DNA of 46,245 nucleotides from an uncultured Paracoccaceae bacterium (GTDB taxonomy: Bacteria; Pseudomonadota; Alphaproteobacteria; Rhodobacterales; Rhodobacteraceae): assembly GCA_937138255.1 (NCBI GenBank), contig CAKZOU010000045.1, forward strand, positions 1-46,245. Direction: 5' to 3'. The position numbers and the translations under genes are program-made. The notes below the pieces were generated by a model. It saw only the letters and a program-made list of their open reading frames with translations, did no database searches and was not told the origin of the DNA. Below, piece after piece: positions 1 to 7,539 of this stretch (position 1 is its first letter; each line of letters starts with the position of its first letter).

Positions 1-1451
1 TCCTTGTACATCCGGTGCGCCCGCTCGGGGGTCCAGACCGACCCGGCCAATTCCCAGGCTTCAAAATTGCGCCAGTCGCTGACAAAGGGTTGGTAGAAGG
101 CCGTCTCATAGCGGTCTTGGGTGTGCTGGATACCGAAATAGTGGCCGGTAGGCCCAACCTCCTTGATCGCGTCGAAGGCGATATCTTCGGGACCGGTCGC
201 GACCACCTCGGGCTCCATATAGCGCTGGATCATCTGCAGGACTTCGCAATCCATGATGAACTTCTCGGGGCAGGCGATCAGCCCGCCTTCAAGCCAGCCC
301 GCCGCGTGATAGACCACGTTGGTCCCCGATTGCACGGCCGACCAGAGGCTGTTCGAGGTCTCCCACATGGCTTGCCCGTCCGGGACATTCGCCGCGCAGA
401 CGCCCGAGGCGCGCATCGGCAGGCCGTAGAACCGCGCCATCTGTCCGGTCATCTGGGTTGCCCGCATATATTCGGGGGTGCCGAAGGCGGGCGCGCCGGA
501 TTTCATATCGACGTTCGACGTGAAGGTGCCGATCACGCAAGGACAGCCGGGGCGGACGTATTGGAACAAGGCGATGGCCGAGAGGGCCTCGGCAATCGAC
601 AGCGTAACAGCGCCCGACATGGTCACCGGGGCCATTGCGCCGGCAAGCGTAAAGGGCGTCACATAGACCGCCTGCCCCTTGCGGATCAGCCGCAGGCAGC
701 CGTCAATCATCGGGTGATCGTGCTTCAGGGGTGAGGTTGAGTTGATGTTGGTATACATCCGCGGCTTTGCGGCGAATTCCTCGTCGGAAAGGCCACCGGC
801 GATGCGGACCATCTCCATCACATCCTCGACCCGCTCCTTGCCCAGCGAATAGGCGTGGGCGACCTTGTCGGTCAGAGTGAGCTTGTCGAAGACAACGTCG
901 AGGTGGCGCACCGAGGCGTGAACGTCCACCGGCTCGACCGGATAGCCCCCTGCGAAGTGGATGCAGTTGAAATGTTGCGTGAGGCGCAGAAGGTTGGCGC
1001 ATTGCTCGCGCGTGCCCGAGACCTTCTTGCCAAGCTCCAGATCGTAATAGTTTGGTGGCGAAGAGACGTTGCCAAAGAGGATGTGGTTGTCGCCGACGAT
1101 AATCTCGCGGGCCGGATTGCGCGGGGTGATAGTGAAGCTGGCAGGCGCTTGCCGCACCATCTCCATGACCCAATCGCGGCCCATGCGGACGTTCGAGCCG
1201 TTGACGATGCAACCGGCCTCTTTGAAAATCTGGATGGCCTCTTCGTTATAAAACTCGATGCCGATCTCTTCGAGAATGCGCATCGCGCCATCGTGGATGG
1301 CCAGAACGCCCTCTTCGCGCAGGGGTTCGGTCGGGCGATCGGTGTTGACCGGAAGCCGCCACGGCATCTGCGGGAAAAGCTCTTGGCTGCGGCGCGCGGT
1401 ATTGGCGGCGCGGCCACCATGGCGGCGTTTGCGGGCGGGGGTGTCGTCCAT
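1..1451 (-). CDS. MttB-superfamily (trimethylamine/glycine-betaine methyltransferase-like) protein, partial
   Basis: The frame is open from an ATG at 1451 to the window edge, so about 483 residues are visible and the C-terminus lies outside. The protein resembles the trimethylamine methyltransferase MttB/COG5598 superfamily, whose members move methyl groups from quaternary or tertiary amines to a corrinoid protein. Segments typical of the family, such as NYYDLELGKK, MYTNINSTSPLKHD and PGCPCVIGTFTSNVDMKSG, are readable. No in-frame amber codon occurs anywhere, so this is a non-pyrrolysine member like glycine-betaine methyltransferase MtgB rather than true MttB. No corrinoid-protein gene is visible beside it. 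The N-terminus is basic (RKRRHGGR). It lies downstream of the DsbA-like gene on the same strand with a gap of about 95 bp. Substrate is unknown; a quaternary amine is a family-based guess. Confidence 0.85.
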   Translation of the reverse strand, partial: MDDTPARKRRHGGRAANTARRSQELFPQMPWRLPVNTDRPTEPLREEGVLAIHDGAMRILEEIGIEFYNEEAIQIFKEAGCIVNGSNVRMGRDWVMEMVRQAPASFTITPRNPAREIIVGDNHILFGNVSSPPNYYDLELGKKVSGTREQCANLLRLTQHFNCIHFAGGYPVEPVDVHASVRHLDVVFDKLTLTDKVAHAYSLGKERVEDVMEMVRIAGGLSDEEFAAKPRMYTNINSTSPLKHDHPMIDGCLRLIRKGQAVYVTPFTLAGAMAPVTMSGAVTLSIAEALSAIALFQYVRPGCPCVIGTFTSNVDMKSGAPAFGTPEYMRATQMTGQMARFYGLPMRASGVCAANVPDGQAMWETSNSLWSAVQSGTNVVYHAAGWLEGGLIACPEKFIMDCEVLQMIQRYMEPEVVATGPEDIAFDAIKEVGPTGHYFGIQHTQDRYETAFYQPFVSDWRNFEAWELAGSVWTPERAHRMYK

Positions 1452-1546
1452 TGGAGCCTCCGGGTTGGCGATGCCCAAGTCTGGCAGCAGCCCCCACCGC
1501 CTTCGTCACGATAAGCGACAGCTTGCGTCGGATTTTGACCTTGCGC

Positions 1547-2224
1547 CTAGCACCAGCTGGCGTCGTCGCTGTTGGGCGCGCGCAAAAGCTCGTTGAGGTT
1601 GGCCTCGATCAGACGGTAGCCGACGTTGCCATAGAGGATCTGCCGGCCCGCGTTCATCAGGAAGGTCGGGCTGCCGCTGATCTTGTTTTCTTCGGCCAGT
1701 TTGGTATCGGAGCCAAGAGCGGCAATCGCGGTGCCAGAGCGGATCTGCGCCTCGATCGGCGCGAGCGGCAGGCCAAGTTCCTCGGCCACGGCGGCCTGCA
1801 CCCGCCAGTTGGAGATATCGCGCCCCTCGGCAAAGAAGGCCTGCCGCAGCGCCCATGTCGCGCGGTAATAGTTGCTCTGGCGCAGCGGGATGCTGGCCTC
1901 TTCACTGAGCGAAACCGCTTTCAGGAAATGATGCGCGGCGAGCGAGCTCTTGGGGCGGGTCTTGTGCCAGACATCGGTGTGCAGGGTCACATGGGGAAAG
2001 CCGGAGGCGACCTTTTCGACGTGATCGCCATAGGCGTCGATCCCGCCGCGGCCGGCCCAGCCTTTTTCCAGCTTGCCGATGGCATCTGGAAAGACCGGGA
2101 CGAAATGCATTGCAAAGGCAACCTTGTCGTCGAATTTGCGCGCCGCCTCCTCGAGCCGCACATGGGCGACATAGGCCCAAATGCACAGGACATCGGAATA
2201 ATGCTGAACGACGGGAAGGCTCAT
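1547..2224 (-). CDS. DsbA-family (FrnE/HCCA-isomerase-like) thioredoxin-fold protein
   Basis: This 225-residue protein has the DsbA-like thioredoxin fold with a helical insertion, as in FrnE and 2-hydroxychromene-2-carboxylate isomerase. The first strand and active site read HYSDVLCIWAYVA, and a cis-proline loop SGSPTF lies near the C-terminus. The usual CxxC is reduced to CxxA (Cys14, Ala17), so simple disulfide oxidase activity is unlikely; a glutathione-dependent isomerase-like or non-redox role fits better. The ATG at 2224 is chosen because AAGGAGCC precedes it, although the frame stays open a little further upstream. It follows the HAD phosphatase gene by 11 bp and is probably cotranscribed with it. 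There is no signal peptide, so it is cytoplasmic. Confidence 0.85.
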   Translation of the reverse strand: MSLPVVQHYSDVLCIWAYVAHVRLEEAARKFDDKVAFAMHFVPVFPDAIGKLEKGWAGRGGIDAYGDHVEKVASGFPHVTLHTDVWHKTRPKSSLAAHHFLKAVSLSEEASIPLRQSNYYRATWALRQAFFAEGRDISNWRVQAAVAEELGLPLAPIEAQIRSGTAIAALGSDTKLAEENKISGSPTFLMNAGRQILYGNVGYRLIEANLNELLRAPNSDDASWC

Positions 2225-2235
2225 GGCTGGCTCCT

Positions 2236-2934
2236 TCAGGCTTGGCCCGCGATCCATGCGGGCAGGTCGGCGATGGAATTGAGGACCACATCGGCGTGCG
2301 GCTCCAGCGCCTCGCGGCGGGCGGGGCCGGTGAGGACGCCTACTGTGGTGAATCCGGCAGCTTTGCCGGCGTGAAGATCATGCAGGCTGTCGCCGATCAT
2401 GGCGCAGTGTTCCGGCGCAAGGCCGACCGACCGGCCAAACGCCAAAAGCGGGCCGGGCGCGGGCTTGGCGCCGTGGCCGCTGTCATATCCTGCGACGAAA
2501 TCGAAATCTTCAAGGACGCCGGCCTTGGCGAGATGTGCCCGGGCGGCGGATTCGGAATCGTTGGTGGCAAGGCCCACTTTGAGGCCCATCGACTTCAACT
2601 CGCCCGCGAACGGACGCAACGGCGTTGCCTCAACCTGCGGAGCCGTTTCGCTCAAAAGGCTCATCCGGTCGATCAGTGCCCCCAAATCGCTATCCGTCGA
2701 GAAGCGCAAAACATGACGCGCCAGCGTCTCAACCGTTTCAGCGATGACGATCGAGCCGGGCAGGAACGCGCCGGCCTTGAGATCGTAGCCAAGAATGCCG
2801 GCAAGCTCGTCACGGCGCGCCGCGTCGCCCGCGGTTTCGCTCTCGATCAGACGCTGGGTCCAGTTGCCCCAGGTGGCGTTGAAATCGAAAAGCGTCCCGT
2901 CCTTGTCGAAGAGCACGCCGCGGATCTTATACAT
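2236..2934 (-). CDS. HAD-family hydrolase, phosphoglycolate-phosphatase-like
   Basis: A 232-residue haloacid-dehalogenase-superfamily phosphatase. Motif I is FDKDGTL (nucleophile Asp10, acid Asp12), motif II is in LATNDS, the motif III lysine is in GHGAKPAP, and motif IV is MIGDSLHDL. The helical cap between motifs I and II is the subfamily I type seen in Gph and pyrophosphatase PpaX. The substrate cannot be read from the sequence; phosphoglycolate or another small phosphate ester is likely. It heads a minus-strand pair with the DsbA-like gene 11 bp downstream. The DUF3572 gene lies upstream on the same strand with a gap of about 52 bp. Confidence 0.9.
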   Translation of the reverse strand: MYKIRGVLFDKDGTLFDFNATWGNWTQRLIESETAGDAARRDELAGILGYDLKAGAFLPGSIVIAETVETLARHVLRFSTDSDLGALIDRMSLLSETAPQVEATPLRPFAGELKSMGLKVGLATNDSESAARAHLAKAGVLEDFDFVAGYDSGHGAKPAPGPLLAFGRSVGLAPEHCAMIGDSLHDLHAGKAAGFTTVGVLTGPARREALEPHADVVLNSIADLPAWIAGQA

Positions 2935-2986
2935 TACAATCTCCTGATGTATTTCAGATGTGGGCGGGTGCCCAAAGTGTCAAGAC

Positions 2987-3328
2987 TTAGGTCCAGTGAA
3001 CCATCTCGGCGCCGGGCAGAGCATACCGGGCCCGCAGCGGCGCATCATAGGGATGGCCGAAAGTATCGCAGAATTCCCGGACCCAGGCATCGTCGGATGT
3101 CAGAAACTCGAGCACGGAGGCCAGAAAGACCGGATCAGAGGCGCGCGCGCGGAGATCATCGAGCCCCGCGCCCGAGGAGGCCATGAAGGATGAAAACAGG
3201 TCGTCTTGCGACGAGAGCCACCCAAGCGCCTGAATTGCCAAGATTTCCGCCTGTTCTGGTCCCACGTCCGCGCCCCGATATCCGAAACAGTTTCTTAACC
3301 AATCGAGTTCAAATTTAGCCAAACTCAT
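2987..3328 (-). CDS. DUF3572 domain protein
   Basis: A 113-residue, acidic, mainly helical cytoplasmic protein. Its text (AEILAIQALGWLSSQDD, FLTSDDAWVREFCD) matches the alphaproteobacterial DUF3572 family as I remember it; no biochemical function is known to me. The start codon is 26 bp from the divergent start of pleD, an arrangement I recall as recurrent in Rhodobacteraceae, so the two genes may be linked functionally. With so little space, the promoters must overlap each other or the coding ends. Confidence 0.8.
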   Translation of the reverse strand: MSLAKFELDWLRNCFGYRGADVGPEQAEILAIQALGWLSSQDDLFSSFMASSGAGLDDLRARASDPVFLASVLEFLTSDDAWVREFCDTFGHPYDAPLRARYALPGAEMVHWT

Positions 3329-3354
3329 TTGTTTTAATTTTTCTGGAGCTCAGG

Positions 3355-4752
3355 ATGTCGGGCCGCGTGATGATTGTCGATCCTGTTTCGACCAACAGAA
3401 TTGTTCTGAAGGTCAAATTGCTGGCGGCAAGGTATGAGGTCGTTCCTTGCGCCTCGTTTTCCGAAGCGCTCGACAAACTCGAAGCAGAGACCCCTGATAT
3501 TATTTTGGTTGAAGCCAGCCAGTTGGCCGATGATCTTTCAACCTTTGTAGCGACACTCCGCGCATCACGGCTCGGCGAAAGCCTCCCGGTGTTGGGTCTT
3601 GGTCATTTCGAAAACAGCGCAGATCGCCTCAATACACTTTTGTCTGGAATAGACGATATCCTTGCAAAACCTTATTCAGACAGCCTGCTCCAGGCCCGCA
3701 TCCGAAGCCTTTTGCGGGCTCGCGGTGACGGTCAGGAGCCCGACCTGCCCGATGAGACCCGCCGCGCCTTGGGTTTTGCGGAAAGTGCCGCAATATTTGA
3801 GCCGAGCGGTTCGGTGGTTATCATTAGCGCAGGAGAGCTGGTTGGTCGCAGACTCGCCCTTTCCATTGATCGACTTAGGACAGGCCATGCGGCCGTGGTG
3901 GAACCCGAAAGAGCCCTCGAGATGAGAGGTTCGGCTGTACCTGACCTGTTCGTCATAGACGCGCGCGAAAGCCGCACCCGGCAGGCGCAGGACAAGGTAT
4001 TCCACCTCATTGCCGATCTTCGCAGCCGATCTGACACCCGCCACGCGGCGCAACTTGTCGTTCTTCCTCAAACCGCTGACGACATGGCCGCAATGTCGCT
4101 CGATCTAGGGGCCAGCGAGACCATCCCCGCCGAGGCTGATGCAGATGAACTCTCACATCGTGTCCGTGCATTGTTGGCCCGCAAGGGAAAGCTGGATCGG
4201 TTGCGCAATACACTTAGAACCGGACTTGAGGCGGCCATGACAGACCCGCTCACCGGCCTGCATAACCGTCGGTTTGCCATGTCATATTTGACCGGTCTTG
4301 CCCAACGATCTTTCGAAACAGGTCGCAGCCTCGCTGTCATGGTTTTGGACATTGATCACTTCAAACAGGTCAACGACACCTACGGTCATACTGTTGGAGA
4401 TGCGGTCCTGGTGGGGGTTGCCGAACTTTTGCGCAAAAATCTTCGGTCGGTTGACCTGATTGCTCGTGTCGGGGGGGAGGAATTTCTGGTGGCTATGCCC
4501 GAGGCCTGTGCGGACGCGGCCCGTGCGGCGGCAGAGCGGCTGCGGCAACGAATTGGATCAACGCCTTTCAATCATGAGGGCAAAGAGCCGGTTTTCATTA
4601 CCTTATCTGTAGGCATCGCAGTCGCCGGGCCCGAACGACCCCTGAACGATCTGAGCGCGATCGAGAGCTTGCTCGTACAGGCCGATGGTGCTCTTTACAG
4701 ATCTAAAACCTCAGGTCGCAACACGGTCACATTAGACCAGTCCGCCGCCTAG
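3355..4752 (+). CDS. pleD: PleD-type diguanylate cyclase response regulator (REC-REC-GGDEF)
   Basis: The 465-residue protein has two receiver-like domains (about 1-125 and 150-285) and a C-terminal GGDEF domain (about 295-460) that makes c-di-GMP from two GTP. The active site GGEEF (near 372) is intact and preceded by RSVD, a normal RxxD inhibitory site. The first receiver aligns without gaps to Caulobacter PleD over its first 53 residues, but the phospho-acceptor Asp53 is Glu53 (IILVEAS), and the second Asp of the acidic pair is Pro10. The conserved switch lysine (LAKPYSD) remains. The second receiver is degenerate, as in other PleDs. GGAG lies 6 bases before the ATG. Base composition is visibly less GC-rich than the neighbours. 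It ends in a CTAG shared with the convergent sensor gene. Confidence 0.93.
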   Translation: MSGRVMIVDPVSTNRIVLKVKLLAARYEVVPCASFSEALDKLEAETPDIILVEASQLADDLSTFVATLRASRLGESLPVLGLGHFENSADRLNTLLSGIDDILAKPYSDSLLQARIRSLLRARGDGQEPDLPDETRRALGFAESAAIFEPSGSVVIISAGELVGRRLALSIDRLRTGHAAVVEPERALEMRGSAVPDLFVIDARESRTRQAQDKVFHLIADLRSRSDTRHAAQLVVLPQTADDMAAMSLDLGASETIPAEADADELSHRVRALLARKGKLDRLRNTLRTGLEAAMTDPLTGLHNRRFAMSYLTGLAQRSFETGRSLAVMVLDIDHFKQVNDTYGHTVGDAVLVGVAELLRKNLRSVDLIARVGGEEFLVAMPEACADAARAAAERLRQRIGSTPFNHEGKEPVFITLSVGIAVAGPERPLNDLSAIESLLVQADGALYRSKTSGRNTVTLDQSAA

Positions 4753-5252
4753 TCGTCGTCGCGGGTCGACCATTCCCTCGCCAGCCGCCGTGCAAAATCC
4801 TGACGTTGTTGAGGGTTCATCGACCCTATCCTACGCAACAGCGCATCTTGCCCGATTTGCATAACCTTTACTCCACGCTGACGCTCTGCCTCGAATATTC
4901 GCGCCAGCGCTGATGGGTCAAAGGGCTCGGCCGAAAGTGCGTCAATGAATGCCTGCTGGATGCGGCCCAGTTCCTGAATGCCCTCGCGGCCGATTTCTGG
5001 ACGCTCGCGCAATTCACGACTTAATCCTCGGCGTTCACCGATCGACATTGCGCGAGCAAACGGCCCCAGATCGGCGCTAAAGCCTCCCGGACCGCTCATA
5101 TGGCGGCCCGAAGCGATGCCTCCTGCTATCATGCCGACGATAAGCACGTTGAACGCCAGCGAAACGCCCAAGGCAATCCGCAGGCTGCGGCTGCCGCTCT
5201 TGGTCGGCTTTGGTTGTCCTTCGCCTGTGGTCTGTTTGGTGTCGTTCGCCAT
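4749..5252 (-). CDS. Membrane-anchored periplasmic sensor (CnrX/Spy-like, 'periplasmic heavy metal sensor')
   Basis: A 167-residue protein with a short basic cytoplasmic tail, one membrane segment at about residues 24-48 (IALGVSLAFNVLIVGMIAGG) and a helical periplasmic part of about 115 residues. The late helix MNPQQRQDFARRL is similar to the LTxxQ-type repeats of CpxP/Spy and to metal-resistance sensors such as CnrX and ZraP. Only one histidine (His51) is present, so the CnrX histidine-rich metal site is not conserved and metal sensing is not shown. It is the last gene of a minus-strand unit: ECF sigma factor, small membrane protein (2 bp upstream), then this gene. By analogy it would sense the envelope and control the anti-sigma factor. 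Its stop overlaps that of pleD by four bases. Confidence 0.75.
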   Translation of the reverse strand: MANDTKQTTGEGQPKPTKSGSRSLRIALGVSLAFNVLIVGMIAGGIASGRHMSGPGGFSADLGPFARAMSIGERRGLSRELRERPEIGREGIQELGRIQQAFIDALSAEPFDPSALARIFEAERQRGVKVMQIGQDALLRRIGSMNPQQRQDFARRLAREWSTRDDD

Positions 5253-5254
5253 AC

Positions 5255-5617
5255 TCAGATCCCCATCCCAAGGACATCATCGGCCGAAAAGACCTGCAAT
5301 GTCACGCTGCTCCCGAAGAACACATCCGTCACGGTCTCAAGCGCCGCAGGGGGCGCGATCCCAAGCCAGACGCCCGCCGCTGCCACAGCCGCAAGGCCGC
5401 CGGCGCCGGCCCAACCGCCCAGGGCGGCCCAGAGCGGCGACAAGAAGCCCGAACCGCCGCGCGGCTGCGGGCGCGCGGCTGCGGTTGCCTGCATGCGCGC
5501 CGCATCGGCCAGAACCCGCGCCATGAGGTCGGCCGAAGGTTCAGCCTTCGGGCCCGCCACCTCGGCAAACAGAGCGTCAAGCGCGTCCATCTCTCTCTTG
5601 TCCGGTTCAATCGTCAT
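5255..5617 (-). CDS. Small single-pass membrane protein, probable anti-sigma factor
   Basis: A 120-residue protein: a helical, acidic cytoplasmic N-terminus (residues 1-48, [11 protein letters not shown]), a Pro/Gly linker, one membrane segment at about 64-89 and a short periplasmic tail. There is no zinc-binding HxxxCxxC motif, so it is not a ZAS-type anti-sigma factor. Its start overlaps the end of the ECF sigma gene by 11 bp, implying translational coupling. It lies 2 bp before the periplasmic sensor gene. Size, topology and position are those of CnrY-like anti-sigma factors; sequence similarity alone does not establish this. I know of no reliable assigned function for homologues. Confidence 0.7.
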   Translation of the reverse strand: MTIEPDKREMDALDALFAEVAGPKAEPSADLMARVLADAARMQATAAARPQPRGGSGFLSPLWAALGGWAGAGGLAAVAAAGVWLGIAPPAALETVTDVFFGSSVTLQVFSADDVLGMGI

Positions 5618-6194
5618 CTTCGATCCCCAGTTCCTCTCGGCGGCCCGCCAATATCAAGGCGAGCCCCCTTTTTCCACGCGCGGTCAGGCTTTCGACCGCT
5701 TCGACCCCGATCTCCATCACTGCGGCAATCTCGGCGTTTGACAGGCCCTCCAGATGGCGCAGCGCCACCGCTTCGGCCTGTCTGGGCGGCAATTGCGCCA
5801 GCGCATCGCTCAGCGCCTTGGCCCTTGCCTCCGTATGCATCCGTGCCGTGACCGACGGCGCCCCGTCGAGCGGCTCGGCCACCGCATCGAGCGGCACCGA
5901 GCGTTTCCGGCGCCGCAGCCGGTCGGTGCAGAGATTGGCCGTCACCCGATAAAGCCATGTCGAGACCTGCGCCTCGCCCTGCCGCCATTCGCCCGCGATC
6001 CGCCAGAGCCGCATCATCGCTTCTTGCGCCACGTCCTCGGCCTCGGCCCTGTCGCCCAGCATCCGCTGCGCCTGCGCCAGCGTTCGCGGCAAGAGCCGCT
6101 CGGCCAAAAGCTGCGCGGCCCCCGCATCGCCGTTGGCAAAGGCGACGAGAAGAGCCGCGTCTGGCGCTTCGGTCTCGGGGCTCAACTTGTTCAT
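5607..6194 (-). CDS. ECF-type RNA polymerase sigma factor
   Basis: A 195-residue group-4 sigma factor. Region 2 contains AEDVAQEAMMRLWR and the -10-binding VSTWLYRVTANLCTDRLRRR. Region 4 is the helix-turn-helix around LPPRQAEAVALRHLEGLS and AEIAAVMEIGVEAVESL. It would direct RNA polymerase to a small envelope-stress regulon. The stop overlaps the start of the membrane protein gene by 11 bp. Upstream, 83 bp separate it from the EF-hand gene, and this gap contains an imperfect GC hairpin. Cognate promoters cannot be named: I found no convincing GGAAC/CGT pair at the right spacing upstream of either gene. Confidence 0.9.
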   Translation of the reverse strand: MNKLSPETEAPDAALLVAFANGDAGAAQLLAERLLPRTLAQAQRMLGDRAEAEDVAQEAMMRLWRIAGEWRQGEAQVSTWLYRVTANLCTDRLRRRKRSVPLDAVAEPLDGAPSVTARMHTEARAKALSDALAQLPPRQAEAVALRHLEGLSNAEIAAVMEIGVEAVESLTARGKRGLALILAGRREELGIEDDD

Positions 6195-6235
6195 AGAACC
6201 GAGTGCTACTCCTATCCGCCAGAGCGGACAACCAC

Positions 6236-6262
6236 GGCGGGAGGCCTGTCGCCCTGCCCGCC
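6236..6262 (-). terminator. Imperfect GC hairpin between EF-hand and sigma genes
   Basis: On the minus strand GGCGGGcAGG pairs with CCTCCCGCC, giving nine pairs with one bulged C around an eight-base loop. It lies 83 bp into the EF-hand to sigma-factor gap. No T run follows, so it could be an attenuator or an mRNA-processing element rather than a strong terminator. It could make the EF-hand message more abundant than the sigma message. Confidence 0.35.
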
Positions 6263-6277
6263 AGGATTCCTGTCATG

Positions 6278-6904
6278 CTAGTTGTTGGCGCCACCGAACC
6301 AGCCGCCGAAGAAGCCGTGGCCACCCAGACGACCACCCTTCATGCCCCGATGCTCGCCATCGTCGTCATGGTCGCCTTGCATCCCTTGCCCGTCGCCACC
6401 GCGCTGGCCCATGCGCTGCTGCATCTGGCCGAGGCGCTCGGTCACGAGGTCGAACTCTTCCTGGCTGACTGCGCCATCGCCGTTGATGTCCATGATTGCA
6501 AACATCCGCTCAAGGCCGGCGCCGTCATTGCCTGCGGGCTTCATCTCATCCGCCTGAACAAGTCCGTCCTTGTTGGCATCAAGTCGGGTGATCATCTGCG
6601 CGGCCATCGCGGCAACGCGATCCTGCATCTGCGCCATCATCATCGCGGTCATTTCGTCGGCGCTGAGGCCGCCGTCGCCGTCGGTATCGGCAGAGGCAAA
6701 GTGATCTGCCGGGCGCGCGGTCAGCTCTTCAAGGGTCAGTTGCCCGTCGCCGTTGGCATCAAGATCGGCGAAGGAAAGCTGTGCCATGCGCGGGCCGCCA
6801 GCCATGCCCATGCCGCCCATGTTGCCTTTGCCATGCGAGTCCGCGAAGGCCACCGAGCCGAGGAGCGTCGCCGCAACCGTTGTCAGAACCAGAACCTTTT
6901 TCAT
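6278..6904 (-). CDS. Secreted EF-hand calcium-binding protein
   Basis: A 208-residue protein with a signal peptide (MKKVLVLTTVAATLLGSVAFA, predicted cut after Ala21) and four canonical EF-hand loops: residues 49-60 (DANGDGQLTLEE), 73-84 (DTDGDGGLSADE), 109-120 (DANKDGLVQADE) and 139-150 (DINGDGAVSQEE). Each loop has the acidic residues and glycine expected for calcium binding. A Met-rich stretch precedes the first loop, and the tail is rich in Gly, His and Asp (GDHDDDGEHRG), which might bind metals. ATG 6904 with AAGGAAG is preferred to an in-frame TTG five codons upstream. It is the first gene of the sigma-factor unit and is presumably periplasmic. Function is unknown; a calcium sensor or buffer for the sigma circuit is inference. 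Confidence 0.88.
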   Translation of the reverse strand: MKKVLVLTTVAATLLGSVAFADSHGKGNMGGMGMAGGPRMAQLSFADLDANGDGQLTLEELTARPADHFASADTDGDGGLSADEMTAMMMAQMQDRVAAMAAQMITRLDANKDGLVQADEMKPAGNDGAGLERMFAIMDINGDGAVSQEEFDLVTERLGQMQQRMGQRGGDGQGMQGDHDDDGEHRGMKGGRLGGHGFFGGWFGGANN

Positions 6905-7107
6905 CTTTCTTCCTTTCAATGAACCTTATGCGACAGGCTTTTCTCGCCGTCGTCCCCCCTGATACGCATCACGGGCGAGGTTCCGTCGCCGCGCGGGCAG
7001 AATTCTTCCGCCCTGCGCGACATGGGGCCGCAAGGACAACGTTTCCTCTTCCTTTGCGAGGCACGCGGGCGCATTTGAAGGGATCACTCAGGAGCCTTTT
7101 GTCCCTC

Positions 7108-7521
7108 ATGTCATTCACCCCCGACGATCTTCCGGCCCACAGCCATGACGAAGAAGACGAACGCCCGATGCGTCCGGCCATGCTGCGCGGGTTGCGGCGG
7201 CGGTGCCCGTCCTGCGGCGAGGGGATGATGTTCAAGGGCTATCTCAAGGTGGCCGACCGTTGCCCGGTCTGCCGCGAGGATCTGAGCCAGCACCGGGCCG
7301 ATGATGGCCCCGCCTACCTGACCATCCTGATCGTCGGCCACCTGATGGCGCCAAGCATCCTGTGGTTCTTCAACGCCTTCCGCCCCGACCCGCTTGTCAC
7401 CTTCACCGTCTTTACGGTTGGCTGCGTCGCGCTCTCGCTCTACCTTCTGCCAAGGCTCAAGGGGATGATCGTCGCTATCCAGTGGGCCAAGAGGATGCAC
7501 GGCTTCGGCAAGAGCGCCTGA
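7108..7521 (+). CDS. DUF983 small membrane protein
   Basis: A 137-residue protein. Two CxxC pairs (CPSCGEG and CPVCRED) near the N-terminus suggest a zinc ribbon. Two membrane segments follow, beginning near YLTILIVGHLMAPSILWFF and VTFTVFTVGCVALSLYLLP. This is the DUF983 family, common in Alphaproteobacteria; I recall it near cytochrome-oxidase or Nudix genes, with unproven function. The ATG at 7108 is used, but AGGAG is 13 bases away, and an in-frame TTG at 7099 sits 4 bases after it, so either start is possible. It precedes the Nudix gene by 18 bp, probably in one operon. The 200 bp upstream hold no further gene that I can recognise. Confidence 0.88.
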   Translation: MSFTPDDLPAHSHDEEDERPMRPAMLRGLRRRCPSCGEGMMFKGYLKVADRCPVCREDLSQHRADDGPAYLTILIVGHLMAPSILWFFNAFRPDPLVTFTVFTVGCVALSLYLLPRLKGMIVAIQWAKRMHGFGKSA

Positions 7522-7539
7522 GCCAGACAAGAGGCTGGC

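Noticed and set aside
1-1451. Possible pyrrolysine-containing MttB
   Set aside because: There is no in-frame amber codon from the start at 1451 to the window edge, including the region where MttB carries pyrrolysine.
6961-6984. GGAACC..CGTATC as an ECF promoter upstream of the EF-hand gene
   Set aside because: The spacing between GGAAC and CGT is about 13 bp; ECF promoters normally need 15-17. Not reported as a site.
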